Shown here: positions 24,864 to 37,156 of the stretch, one piece after another
Layout of the letters: each line of letters opens with the position of its first letter
Numbering within the stretch: position 1 is the stretch's first letter
From: Isoetes taiwanensis
Taxonomy: Eukaryota; Streptophyta; Lycopodiopsida; Isoetales; Isoetaceae
NCBI GenBank assembly: GCA_021234155.1
Contig: JAJEKV010000041.1
Span: 6,193,249 to 6,257,248, forward strand
Length of the DNA: 64,000 nucleotides
Reading direction: 5' to 3'
The notes under the pieces: model-generated
What the model was told of the DNA's origin: nothing
The model's input: only the letters and a program-made list of their open reading frames with translations
Databases searched by the model: none
Translations under genes and position numbers: made by a program

Positions 24864-27346
24864 ATGGTGAGCAGGGAAGAATGCTGGGAAGAGTGCCTCC
24901 GTCGAATACGATTTGAGGTCATAACCTGTGGAGCTGTGTTTGCAGCATCTTTACCTCTTGCACAAGTACATGCTTCTCAACTTCTTTTATCTTCTTCACG
25001 TTTATTTCTTTGTTAAAGTAGCATTAGCCTGAGAGTTCTTCCTCAAAAGTATGCAGGAAAGCTCTGCAGAGTATCTTGCGCAACCCCAGTGCTTGGCCCA
25101 CTCTTCGGCGGTACTGCAGTTGCATGTATTTCTACTGCAGCTAGTCAGGTTCAGATCATTTCACTTTCCTTTTAAAAACACAAGATATATCTCGTGAAGT
25201 TCTTTTAATGCAGGTTTCCCACAAAAGAAGAATGTTTTTGTTGCCTGGTCAAAAGGAAGAAAATGACAGAAAAAATGTTATAGTGGAACTTTCCATGCCA
25301 TCTGCTTTTGGATTATTAGCCTTCAAGGTGAGGAACATTGCATGATTGTTACATTTGGGCCTGTGTCGTGTATTTATTATTCTTGCTTTGCTGCAGCTGT
25401 TGGGAGGCAAGTACTCTTGTCTCATGCCAAGTGATCTTAGGTTTCCTGGGGCGCGGGCAAAAGTTGCTATACCTGGTATGTGTTTCTATGCATCAGGTTC
25501 CAATTCCCATGTACTTTTTTCTAATTAGCTCCTGCTTAATGTCTTAGCAAGTAGCTATCGGTATGCTGGCCCCATGGCGAAGAGCTTGATTGAAGTCCTG
25601 TTCAAACGTTTTGGTTGCCATCATTGTGGAAGGAAGACTGGTGAAAGGTAACATGGTTTTTTTAAATACATCAAATTTATATGAAGTTCCTCTCAAATTG
25701 ACCTAACTGAAACACAGCTTGTTTGATCATTCCAAATGAAACAAGTGAGCATACATATCATTGGTCAATTTTCTTCAATGCTCTCGTATGATATTGCCAG
25801 ATCCCATGGTTGAAGTGCTTTGTTATGGTCATAGAGGATATTGTTATTAGCGTTTACAATCTGGTGGCAGCAATCATCAGTTTTTATGCCAGCCATTTTG
25901 CAGAGTTATGTTTATGTCTGGCCAATGGCCATGGCCATGGCTAGAAGTGGGCAACCATATGCCTATTAACTTTACACTTCTAGAACTGGAAAACAAATTA
26001 GCAAGTGATGGGGGGTGTTGAAGCAGGAGTAATAACGTCCTATAGTACTGGACCCTGATGAGATGCTAATAAAACTATTTCGATTAAAAGATGAAACCTT
26101 AAAGCTCTGGGGGCCTAATCATGCTTCCAATTTATATTGCCATCTTTCTTTTGTTTATTATCAACCTTTATATGATCCATGCCTTTATAGCTGGTTTCTG
26201 GTATCAAATGTTGTCAGACTTTGCTTTTTCAACAGGAAATCATAGTTTCAGGTCTGAGTGATTATGAAGCTTTTTTGAGTTAGAAGGACACTCACTTTCA
26301 TTATGCGGAGAACCTATATTCTTTATGCTTGTGATTGGAGAAGGGAAGTTCTGTGGGTTCAAATGGATTGCAAAGCAGTACTTAAGAATTCAGCCAATTC
26401 CAGTAAACAAAGATAAGAACAAAAATATTGACAGTTGTGCAAGAAATAGTAATTTTTAAATAGAGAGGTAGAGAGGCCGGACAAGCAGGGGTGAATGTTA
26501 AAACGGGTAATGTATTTGAGAAACAGCATGCTTCTCCAGTGGAGCATATTGGCTAAGTTAATGCTCTCCTCTCAAATTGTTGAATCCAACTGCATCGATC
26601 AAAAAATGAAACTGGTTGTGAGCTTTAATTTGTGATTCCTTAAACTGCAGCAGTTGATGGCGTCACTCAGGGTGGATTTATATGCATTTGCTGTGTGGCT
26701 TGGTTTATCTGCCATTTTTTTTTGTGGAATGTATTGCCATAAAGATGGAAATTGGAGCATCATAGCTTCAGACCATGCTTCAAAACCTAGCCCTAACTCA
26801 CAGTTAATCCTTTGATAATTTGTAACTGAGATTAAGCATAGTCATGGTTCTGGCCCAAGTTCCATTATACTAATCATAATACTACTTTGGAATTCACAGG
26901 TGAGTTTTCCATATCTCAGAAACCTTGTTGTCATAGTAGATTTTAGAAGATGAGAAGGTTTTGATATGCCTTTCAAATGTCTTATTGGTCCACATAGCAT
27001 TGCAGATCATATACCACCAAACGTCCTTCATAATGCCAAGACTAGAAGAAGGCTACTATCAAAAGTAGTTGATCAAATGTTTTATACTCAATGCACAATG
27101 TGCTCACAACTCCAAAGCTCGGCTGTAAGGCATGGCAAAAAGTATCTTGTACTCCATCGCAACAAAGGGAAGCCCGAGGTATACCTTTAGCTGGATACAC
27201 GTATTTTGCCACTTGTTCCTCTATTTTCTTTCTCTTCTTAAAGTTCCAACTCTTACTTTTAATTTTGCACCATTTTACAGCCTTACACCTTTGCTGGTAT
27301 TTTCGTGGGTGCCATCCTACCACCCTTGGAGCTAATAGAAGATTAA
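24864..27346 (+). CDS. 7-exon gene: membrane protein with HNH-like Cys/Asp-His motif
   Basis: Exons by GT-AG rules: 24864-24965, 25050-25148, 25214-25327, 25397-25475, 25548-25647, 26998-27178, 27281-27346. All join in frame, 741 nt, 246 aa, ATG to TAA. The product starts with a hydrophobic segment (residues 17-33) and a second one (about 45-65). Mid-protein are C155-x2-C158, the ADHIPPN motif (D168, H169, N173) and C197-x2-C200. The end is another hydrophobic helix (226-241). CxxC / DHxxPxN / CxxC spacing resembles the treble-clef zinc fold of HNH nucleases, but catalysis is not shown. It seems to be a conserved plant protein of unknown function. Location in a membrane is inferred. Intron 5 is 1.35 kb; other introns are 65-102 bp. 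The absence of any stop or frame break in seven exons argues for a live gene. Confidence 0.8.
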
Positions 27347-29089
27347 GGTTACCGCGAAGCATTTTCCGTATAGGAAAGTCCCAATATTGTAAAAAATTGG
27401 CCTGAATTAAATCAAATTGATTTGTGCATTTCTGTGCACATGACGTGTACAAATTCTCACTAGAATCGTTTTGAAGTGCTTGTCCCTATTTATTTTGTTG
27501 TGGTTGTGCTTTGACGCTTGTGTTTTTTATGGACGAGGTTTGGTTGATGGACTATTGAATACAGAATAGTATTAGTGAACTGAAACGCAGGTTTCAAGGA
27601 TCTATAGCCATCTAACGAAACCAAATTGTCAAATAAAAAGAACCAAAATCCTTTTATTATATTGCTTGAATAGGAGTTTGAAACTTCCGCCTTTCTTTAT
27701 ATGGGAGTAACCTCCACTTGAATTTTTTTCGCGACAAAGGAATATGTCCTCTGAAGAAAGGCCATAAACTTTGAGAGGGAGCAATAAACTTTGAGGGAGT
27801 GGTAATGCGGTCAGTAAATTATCCCATCTTAGATGCTCCCATCTTGATTTGGAAATGAAAGATGGATTAGATGCCCAAAAAACTACTTCAAGAAGTCCAG
27901 ATAGAAATACATACATATGTGATGATTGATATATATAATGTATGAAAATTTTATATAAAGTTCATGATGAAAGCAAAGGGCATATGTTTATTTGAGGTTT
28001 TTCCGAAGGAGGCAGAAGGAGCAATTTTTGGGTTGCTTTATTGGTTGATCTTTGGGTGAACAGATATTCTTTTCAGATAATTTTTACTTTCTGCTGATTA
28101 GTTTTGTGCTTAGAAATCTACCTATTTCCCTAAGAAATTCCAAAGAATTTCCATGAGAAATACACCAATTGGGTTCGAAACAAATTTATCCAAGAGACCT
28201 ATAAATTCGCCCATAAAACTCACCGATTAGGGCTGAGCATTTCATGAATTCGAGTTGGTATTTGTTAAAGTGGCCTTGCCTCTTCTACTCATTTCATTTG
28301 TCAACCGAGCAGAGCCGATTTGAGCAAAATTTCACAATTACAGAGTGGGCATCTCACAATTACAGTGGGCATCGCTTCTTATATAGGCGAATGCCGGACC
28401 AAGCTGTCCACCACCAGTTGGACAGAGGAAATACTTGCCAGACTGCTCACCGACATAGACAAAATAGCATGTCGCGACAGCTTACAGCATCGGAGGCATC
28501 GGAGATTGTTAACAAAAACGTGGCAAGAAAATAAGAAGATAGATTGCGGCGCCGAAAAATTCAGCGGAACAAAAACAAAAATGAAAAATGCAAGACTGCA
28601 TTATATATGTTTAAATACTAAGGTTTTGCTCTTTTGATGATGAGTCACCTTCAACACATGGACGTGGTAACCTATTCTTAGACTAATGGTACCTTGAAAG
28701 CACATGGAACATTCCTAGAAGATGGAGTTTTACCACAATATTAAGGAACAACCTAAATCATGTTGAAAGCCATATAAAGCCTATATGACATGTATTTCCC
28801 CTAGTTAAATATGTACATACTAAGAACACACAAAAGTAACCCCTTCATGTTTACGCACGTGGTTTGGGGGGTTCTTCTGAGTGACTCCCCTTGGGGGACG
28901 AAGGAGATCTTCATTTAGCTATGGAGACGGAGATTCTTGGCATGTGCGTTGCATAGATCTTGCATTTCGAGTCTGAGATCATTGGGTTTTACTTTTCCTT
29001 GCGAGGTTTGTAGTCAGGCTATGCGTCAATATTTCATTCCTCTATAAAACCTGCTCCTCAGATATTTGAAGCTCTATGTGACAAAAAAA
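27347..29089. other. Region between host gene and LINE
   Basis: 3' flank of the 7-exon gene and the site of LINE insertion. Short frames at 28244-28637 are not recognised. No mobile element was identified here. Confidence 0.45.
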
Positions 29090-29097
29090 CCGACCAG
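29090..29097. repeat. LINE target-site duplication (left)
   Basis: CCGACCAG, preceded by seven A. The same eight bases follow the poly-A tail of the LINE at 37155-37162. With the A run the duplication may be up to 15 bp. This marks a target-primed reverse transcription insertion. Confidence 0.85.
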
Positions 29098-29224
29098 AGA
29101 GCAACGATGAGATCAAGGAGGTGCAAGGAATGGACACGTCATCCACCAGCGCCATTTTTCTTGAATCAATTGTCGTATCTGATTCAAACATTTTCTTGAT
29201 TCTATTTACACGAGAATTTGTCAT

Positions 29225-29593
29225 TTGATCCGAATTTGCTCTCTCCCTTTTGCTGGCCCTGTAGAGGCCCAGCAATTATCCTGTTCCCCATCTGATTACC
29301 TTTGTATGGATACCAAATTTTTCACAATCTTGAAGCAAGAAGACAGAATTTCATGTAGATTTCTTTCTGGAACTTACTCCAAGCTTTGGGAATCGCTTGT
29401 TCTTCACCAATATTTCCCTGATCTCTTATTTGCCCCTGAATATACCACCACACCACAGACAGCAGAGATAGAGTCTGTAATCATTGAATCTTGGATTCTG
29501 GAATTCACAGGCAAAAGAAACATTTCGGCTACAGCAATCTTCAATGTTTATTGCGAATGGACTGACAGGAAAATTCAGGTGAAGATATACTGA
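29225..29593 (+). CDS. Small ORF in LINE 5' leader
   Basis: 122 codons, ATG to TGA, inside the leader of the LINE, about 130 bp from its 5' end and 170 bp before ORF1. The composition looks like a real protein (for example ILKQEDRISCRFLSGTYSKLW) but no domain is recognised. It may be an upstream ORF of the element or a chance open frame. No equivalent can be checked in the second LINE because its 5' part is outside the window. Confidence 0.4.
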   Translation: MIRICSLPFAGPVEAQQLSCSPSDYLCMDTKFFTILKQEDRISCRFLSGTYSKLWESLVLHQYFPDLLFAPEYTTTPQTAEIESVIIESWILEFTGKRNISATAIFNVYCEWTDRKIQVKIY

Positions 29594-29761
29594 ATTTTTT
29601 CGATGGATGCTCTCGATATATTTTGGCAGATCTTTGGTTTTTCTTTCCTTCTTAGTTCTTAGATAGATTGTTCTCGTCTGCTATCCTTTTGGCTATCCTT
29701 TAGATCCGTCCTTGCTCCCTCTCCCATTTTCAGCCCTTTCTCCTCACTTTGCTAAGCATTA

Positions 29762-32489
29762 ATGGCCACATTTTCCCAAAAAAATAAAAATCCCGTTATC
29801 CCTAAATCCCTAAACTTCACTTCCCTCTCTTTTATACACAATTTCATGCTTCTTCCTGCTGCTACACGGGACGATCTTCTTGCACAGTTAAGTTCAATCC
29901 ACCTTGATCCTTCTAAATTCATCAAATTTGGGGACTTCTCTAATTCTGCTTCCAAGAAAACAGAAATGAATCACTTCAGCTATCTTGCTCCAAATTGGGA
30001 TACATTAGCTCTGGACCCGAGAGGATCACAAACTCTACCACACTTGGATGCCAATGGTGTACCTCTCCCGCTGTTCCCAAGGCCGAGTACCCCGATTATC
30101 TCTGATGCTCAGCTTGCCTCTGACTTCAGGTACCAGCAATCCAGGGCTCCTGTCAATCTCCAATTATTCAGAGGTATTCAACTTAACTCCCCTATGGTTG
30201 CCTCCAGGATTGAGTCTTTATCTAAATTTGCTGTTATAGTAAAAGTAGACTCCACTGGCCTGAAAATTGAAAAACTCTGGGACCATTTGCTCAGACTACA
30301 TAAAGGCATTGTCATAAATTCTATCTATTGGCTGAACTACCCTTACATTCTTGTTGAATGTGGTTGTGCAAGGACCTCGAATTTCTTGCTCAAACTTGGC
30401 TTCTCCACATTGGATACTTTTCAACTTTCCTTCCTCAAATGGAATGCACATTTACCTTTGAATGAATTTGATAAATTTCATGTTGCCTCTGTCACCATGA
30501 GTGAACTCAGCCCTATCTATTGGAATGAGGATTGCTTCTCCACAATATTCAATTCTATTGGTACCTACTTGACTACTGAATACTACCCTTATAAACCTCC
30601 TAAATGCTTTGTCCAGCTTGACCTATCTAAAACTATCCCATCTGAACTTCCCTTCCAGGATTACTTTGGGAATAAATCTTTCTTACAACTTAGATGGGCA
30701 GGATTACCAAACCTCTGCCAAACTTGCAAACTGAGACATCACACCAGCACTGAATGTTCACTACAAGGTGATGCTAGAGATTTAAAAGCTCCCTCAAAAC
30801 TTGATGAAGTGAGCTCTTATACTGTCACATCTTATAGAGAGGAGTTAGCAAGTTACCCAAATGTTTTGGCTGGACCTGCATCGACAGTTGACAATCCTAG
30901 GCCTAATGATTGGAAGAGAATTAATGGGAGTGCAAGAAGAATTCAAAAGCAGAGGCAAGCAAGAATTCAACCCCTTCCTGCAAGCTCACCAAGACCTCAC
31001 CTCACCAACACTCAAACGTCCAAATCAGCTGGATTTAAAGTCTTAAACAGGGGGTATTTTCATCAAAGAATCTACCTCATCAGCCAGCTTGGCAAAGGAA
31101 AAGGAAAATGTTCATAAACCTGCTGAGTCCACTAAATTTCCTGCAATCAGTAAAACAGTTATTGACTACAACAGGACCATGCTAAATGGGAAAGGTAAAG
31201 TCACAGAAATGCCAGCAAAGATTGACCTACACAAAACATTGTCAAGTATTCTGCAGGATTCTAAGAAATCATCCACTGTTGCTGGGGCAAATCCTTTGCC
31301 ACCTAATGGTTCAAGAGACCACCAAGTCAAATTTAAACTCGACTCAAAAACATCAACTGCAGAGTCAGAAGGTTTGAATGAGGTTTCATTAATTAATGAA
31401 AAAGATAAACAAATTGACTTGCAAGCTGATCCTTCTCCAAAACTGGACACAAAGATAGCTTCTACTACTGCCTACTTGAAGGAAAGTGGATCCCATGATA
31501 TTGTCAATGGTGATTCCACCCAACCTGAAGTTGACAATTCCTCAGAAACTTTACTGTGCTCAAACACATATGCTATCCTATCACATATTACTGAGGAAGA
31601 TTATGTTGATCACTCCAATGATCCAACCTCCACTTTAAATACTACTCCAGATATTATACCCCAAACCACTTCTCCTCACATTCTGCATCCCAAACCCTCT
31701 CCTTCCTCAAACACAATTGTACCCAAACATGCTGACCTCCTTGATCTTTCTCACACTGCTTCCCCTTCACCTATGAATGTTACTATTTCCCCTGTGATAG
31801 CTTCTCAACTTCAACAATTGATGGAAATATCAGGAAATGTGTCAGAGGCCACCTCACAAGTGGTAACATATGACAGAGAGAACAGTGTCAGAGACATATC
31901 CTGGGAAAAGGGTCTGTTACATGATGATGACATTTTTACAGTGTGCTCAGAAAAAGATGATCAGCAGACTCAACATGATCTTATTCCAACTGTACAGCCA
32001 ACAATAGCTGGATCAGCAGATACTACACAACTCGAGCATAACTTTTCCAGGCAAGATCTTTCCTTTGCAATTATTGATTTTGTTTCCACTGATAAAAATA
32101 ATAAATCACCAACCCCGAGTGACACTTCTAGGATTCTCAAGTCCTCTGTTTTAAACCCTATATGCTCAAATGTCAGTAATACAGATTGTTGTAAAGCCAA
32201 GTTCTGGAGTTGCCCCCACCATTTAGATAATTCTGAACCTGCAAACTCTGAAGATGATTTAGCTGTCACTAAATCAGACAAAGAAAATGCTTTAGGGAAT
32301 AGTAATCTCATAGACAAATCTTGGGAGGATGATGCTTACCTATCTTGCCACCATAAACATGCTGACACATCAAAATCAAAAGGCAAGAAGGCCAAAGAGA
32401 AGGCTAAGAAAAAAATCTTGTCAAAGACTACTAGATCTTCCAATACTCCAGCTGCCAACACAAGGTTAAGATCCAAAAAATACACTTAA
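29762..32489 (+). pseudogene. LINE ORF1 (gag-like, zinc knuckle), frameshifted
   Basis: Two overlapping frames: 29762-31117 (451 codons) and 31089-32489 (466 codons). The second has no ATG at its start and is open from just after a TAA at 31044. The switch falls at a G5 run (31050-31054), so one extra G probably split a single ORF1 of about 900 codons. The N-terminal half resembles plant LINE ORF1/gag-like RNA-binding proteins and has a CCHC zinc knuckle at 30716-30757 (C-x2-C-x4-H-x4-C). The C-terminal half is Ser/Thr/Asp-rich, of low complexity, and ends in a Lys-rich tail. It would coat LINE RNA in the RNP. ORF2 starts 39 bp after its stop. Confidence 0.75.
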
Positions 32490-32528
32490 GCCCAATCTCT
32501 TCTATTACTTTCTTTCATTATATTCCTC

Positions 32529-35500
32529 ATGAAGATCCTCAGTTGGAATCTCAGGGGAATAAAAGGCCCCTTGAAGAGAAGGAGGGTGATCTCTCAGATA
32601 AGGAATTATGACAGTGATATCATCCTTCTGCAGGAACTCAGACTCCCTAATTTTGAGTGCTCCAATCTTGCAGACTGGATTGGATCTGGTTTTTCTTCAA
32701 CTTGGATTGAAGCAACAGGCACATCTGGAGGTCTTTGCATTATCTGGAAGCATTTAAACCATAGCTTGACCTTTAACAGCCCATGTAAGACCTGGCAAGC
32801 TGTTATCCTTAGCAATAATGATATCTCTTTTGGGATCATAAATATTTATGCATCCACTGATTCTAGAACCAGAGCTACTACCTGGCCCTCTATCAGTAGC
32901 TGGCTTTCAACTCAAAGTTGTGACACATGGATTATGGCAGGAGACTTTAACAATACCCCAACTTGGGATATGAAAATTGGCAGGGATTTAAACATGTCAA
33001 CTCAGGAGAGAACTCATTGGGACCACCTGCTCGACCTGCACCTCTTGCAGCATATCCCCTCCTCCACATCCTTTTACACCTGGTCAAACAAACAAGAGGG
33101 GAATAATAGAGTCTACTGTGCACTCGATAGGTTTTACATCAATAACATTCATCATGACTTTTGGGATAATTGCTTTGTCTACAGTGATGAGTGTACATCC
33201 ATCTCTGACCATCAACCCCAATTTCTGGTTACCAAACATATGCTTACTATAAAGAGACATGGTAATACCCCCTTCAAGCTCAACTGCTCCCTGTTGGAAT
33301 CTGAAGCTTTTTGCAGAGATTTTGCTGCCTATTACAACTCATTGCCAAGAGTTAGATCTACTGGCTCAATGAAGGCCTTTTACTCCAATCTTAAGGAGTC
33401 TAAATCCTGGATTAAAAAATGGTCCAAACACCATCATGACATAAAGCAGTCTGAAAAAAGAGCTTATCTGCAAGAAATGAAAGATGTTAGATTGAAACTT
33501 CAAGTTGATCCTCATAATATTAACCTTCATTGGCAGGAGGGAAATCTTGAGATGGCCATCAAGACAATAGAAGAGCTAGAAGCCAAAGGATCCTCCATTA
33601 GATGCAAGCTCAAATTCTTTTCCAAAATGGATCATGGAAACTCAAAATTTTTCTATAGGGTGGCAAAATCTAGGCTTTTGAAAAGTCAGCTATCTAGCAT
33701 TACAGATGACAATGACAACACTTTGGAGGACCAAAAGGATATTTCCAATTTTTTTTGCTCCAAATATGCCAGCATCTTCTCCCACCCTGCTGACACACCT
33801 ATTCAATCTGCTGAAGCCAGTTCCTTTTTAAACATGATCAATCATAATGGTCTTCACAGTAATTCTGTCATGCCCCAAGCCATTGAGGCTCCCCCTACCA
33901 TTGAAGAAATTTTGTCGACTCTCAAAAGTCTAGCCAAGGGGAAAAGCCCTGGCCCTGATGGTTTACCACCTGAATTCTACCTTAAATTCTGGGATACTAT
34001 CAAAACTGACTTTATGTTCATGGTTAAAGGCTATTGGAATTCAAATTACTTGCACCCTTCCCTATCTGCTGGTCTCATCACTTTGATCCCAAAATCTGAC
34101 AATCCTACAACATTCTCTGACTGGAGACCCATTTCCTTAACTAATACCACTTACAAGGTTTGTGCAAAAATCATTGCAAACAGGGTCAAATCTCACCTTC
34201 AAGATGTCATTAGTACTAATCAGTCAGCCTTCCTCCCAAATAGGTTTATCCTCGATAATTACATTGCAGCTATGGAGGGGTTACACTGGAACAAATTGAC
34301 AAATCAAGACTGTATCCTTCTAAAGCTAGATTTTTCTAAGGCATTTGATACAGTCAGATGGGACTTCTTAAAATTGTCTCTGGAGAAACTTGGTTTCAAT
34401 CAGAAGATCATCAACCTGATCCTGGGTCTTAATTCCAGATCTCAATCTACTGTGTTAATAAATGGATCCCCTGGTTATTTTTTCCCTTTGGCTAGAGGTG
34501 TCAGACAAGGATGCCCCCTTGCCCCTTATTTATTCCTTGCTGTTGCTGAAATGTTAACTAGAGTCATCTCTGATCTTCAAGCCAATGGCCATATTCTTGG
34601 TCTCACTTTACCTGATAACACCACAAATCTCTCTATCCTCCAATATGCAGATGACTCCTTTAGTTTCCTCAAAAATGATTTGAGCACCATTCAAACTCTA
34701 TACACAACTTTGGCTCTGCCTCGGGTATTCAGTTAAACAGAAACAAATGCTCTGTCATTGGAGACCTTAATGCTGATAGTATTGCAGGCATAAAATGTAT
34801 GAAGCCTACTGAGACAACTCAACTTCTTGGCATGCCCCTATCCCTCAATCCAAGCCTCAAATGTCTCTGGAACCCCATAGTTGATAGAATTAGAAAGAAA
34901 CTTGGTAATTATGGCAACTGTCTTTCTCTGGCAAGGAGAACTCTAATTGCAAATTCTGTCATTGCATCCTCTCACATCTACTTTTCATCTGCTCTTCTAG
35001 CTCCTAAATGTATTTATCAACAGATCGAAAGGATTGTCAGGAACTTCATATGGGGTAAACATCACATGGTCAATTGGCCTTCAGTTACCAGGAGCAAAAT
35101 TCAAGGGGGGCTAGGCTGCAAGAATTTGATTCTGCAAAGTTATGCCTTAGGTGGCAAATATATTTGGAAGTCTTTATTCTCAACTAAAAACGCTGCCACT
35201 ATCTTTATAAATTATTGGCTTTCTTGCAGTCACCCAAGGAGGCATGCTTCCATCACTCATAACTTGCCTCATTCAGCCTTCACATCTCTTAAGCCAGCCT
35301 CTCACACTTCCCCTCTTATGAGAAACATGATTGCAGCCTGGAATAAGGTTCATACTTCCTTCCAACAACTGAGCATTGATAAAAGTCATATAAACACAAG
35401 CATATTCTGGAACTCTAATTTCTCAAGGGACAGCTCTACTCCTTTGGCTATCAGGCATAAAAAGCTTTACAAAAAATGGAAAGAATATAACATCCTGACT

Positions 35501-36341
35501 CTTGGTGATCTTTGGGATCAAAATAGATGGCTGTCTTGGACTAATCTTAAACACAAGATAAGAGGTAGTTCTTCAGACAGATCTTTCTTTAGACACATCA
35601 TGCAGAGGGTCTGCAATATTAACCCAATGGATAATCCAATTTGTACTTGATTGGACTTTATCTCGATAAACCTATTCTGATGTTTTCAAAGGTCTACAGC
35701 TATCTAAACAAGTCAAATACGCCCTCCAAAGCCAAATTATACTGGGGGTTCTCAGATGAAACTGAAACCAGATTGTTTAAAAACATTTGGAATTCCTATT
35801 TACCCCCAAAAATCTCTTACTTTGTTTGGCTTGTTGCAAACAAAAGTCTATCTAATCTGGAAATGATTTCTAGGCATTCAAATCAGAACACACAATCCAT
35901 TAATCCCAATTGCCCCCTGGGCTGTGGTAATGTAGAGACTCTAGAACACATTTTCGGGTGTGTCAGGCTCACTTCCTTTTGGCTATGGTTTGAAGACACT
36001 TTCAATATAAAATGCCCCTCTACTACCTGTTAGAGTTCATGATGAATGATGAAGCTTTTAAAAATTCTTTATGTTTCATTGCATTATGGAATGTATGGAA
36101 ACATAGAAACAGATGTCATTATGGAGGTAACAGACCATCTACATATTGGATAAAAACACAAGTCATTTATGACATTGAAATGTCTGCAACTAGTCAAATG
36201 CATGTAGATAAGGATTCAGTTGACAATAAATGGTATGGCTTTGGAAATTTTATTGGTTATCAATTGTTGTTTAAATTAAATGGCAATATCACACTTACTG
36301 ACAATGACTCTCTTCCTGCTAGATTACATGATGAGCCTTAA
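32529..36341 (+). pseudogene. LINE ORF2: endonuclease and reverse transcriptase, three frameshifts
   Basis: Frames 32529-34736, about 34705-35650, 35641-36033 and 36012-36341 follow each other. N-terminal AP-type endonuclease (SWNLRGIKG..., QEL, GDFNN at 32940-32954, SDHQP). Reverse transcriptase from about 33930 (KSPGPDGLPPEF, LIPKSDNP, SAFLPNRFILDN, LKLDFSKAFDTV, GVRQGCPLAPYLF, catalytic YADD at 34644-34655). The C-terminal part has a zinc-binding region of the reverse-transcriptase-associated type (PPKISYFVWL...CPLGCGNVETLEHIFGC). The enzyme nicks the target and copies the LINE RNA in place. Frame breaks near 34710, 35645 and 36020 disable it. The LINE at 60858-64000 has the same order. 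Confidence 0.9.
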
Positions 36342-36783
36342 CAGGGATTTCAACACTTCAGTAGAGCCAGCAGAGTACAGACTTTTCCCAGGTCACAGAT
36401 TAATACATGACATTCAATACACAGATGATGGATTATGGACAGGCCTAGTCAGGGGCATCACAAACATTGACATCCCAGACATTCCAGACAATGAAATTGA
36501 TTGGGTAATTGAATTCTGCAGAGGCACTCACTTAATGGTGCAGTTATGGTGGTTCATGGAAAGCAACAGCAGAAGGATGACACATGAGCAATTTCAGTAT
36601 TACAGACAATGCTATTATCACTATAGATGTCTAGCAGATGCTTATGGCACACTCATCATCCTGATGTCCACAACTAATGCAGACAGGTTGATTCAAGAGC
36701 TAAACTGGGGAAATGGTAACATCCTTATTCTGCAGCCAGACTTTCAGCCAAACCTCGAATACCTCACGTCCTATCATTTCTAA
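36328..36783 (+). CDS. LINE third ORF, conserved in both LINEs
   Basis: ATG at 36328 lies 11 nt upstream of the ORF2 stop (TAA at 36339) in the +1 frame, so the ORFs overlap by 14 nt. The ORF is intact to TAA at 36783 (151 codons). The C-terminal half contains MTHEQFQYYRQCYYHYRC followed by ADAYGTLIILMS. The LINE on the minus strand at 61295-61768 has a clear homologue (LTDRQLNRYRELYYSHK, then ADLYGTLLLLMS) at the same place. The function is unknown. It is predicted to be largely helical, with no catalytic motif seen. Translation by termination-reinitiation at the overlap is an inference. Confidence 0.7.
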   Translation: MMSLNRDFNTSVEPAEYRLFPGHRLIHDIQYTDDGLWTGLVRGITNIDIPDIPDNEIDWVIEFCRGTHLMVQLWWFMESNSRRMTHEQFQYYRQCYYHYRCLADAYGTLIILMSTTNADRLIQELNWGNGNILILQPDFQPNLEYLTSYHF

Positions 36784-37125
36784 CCTGATCTCCTCTACTT
36801 GTTTCATCCACCTTTAAGACCAATCCATGCACTTTCAAATCCTCATGGTTTTTCCCTACATGTTTCTGGTCAACATTATCTTGTCAGCAGCACTGTTCCA
36901 ATGCTTACTACTCGATTATTTTGGCTGCAGCAATGCAGTTTCTTACTCAAGGCAGACAATCACTTCAAAACTATAAATTTTGCTGCTACATATCAGCTAC
37001 TTATGCTACTTTTGTTTATGTTACTTTTGCTTGCAAGTTCTATTTTGAGTAGCCAACTCTATGGCTCACTCACACCAATGTATCTTTTTCTATAATTAAT
37101 GAAAAAAAAAAAACCCCATTCTCTC

Positions 37126-37154
<29 letters not shown>

Positions 37155-37156
<2 letters not shown>

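Larger units (their letters stand above)
29098..37154 (+). mobile_element. Full-length L1-type LINE (8.06 kb) with poly-A tail
   Basis: Bounded by an identical CCGACCAG at both sides and ending in a run of about 30 A (37125-37154). A short A-rich tract (37102-37114) precedes it. Order: 5' leader with a 122-codon ORF, ORF1 with a zinc knuckle, ORF2 with endonuclease, reverse transcriptase, RNase-like C-terminal part and zinc-binding domain, then a third ORF. ORF1 has one and ORF2 three frameshifts, so this copy is not autonomous now. The complete 5' end and clear TSD indicate a fairly young insertion. Confidence 0.93.
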
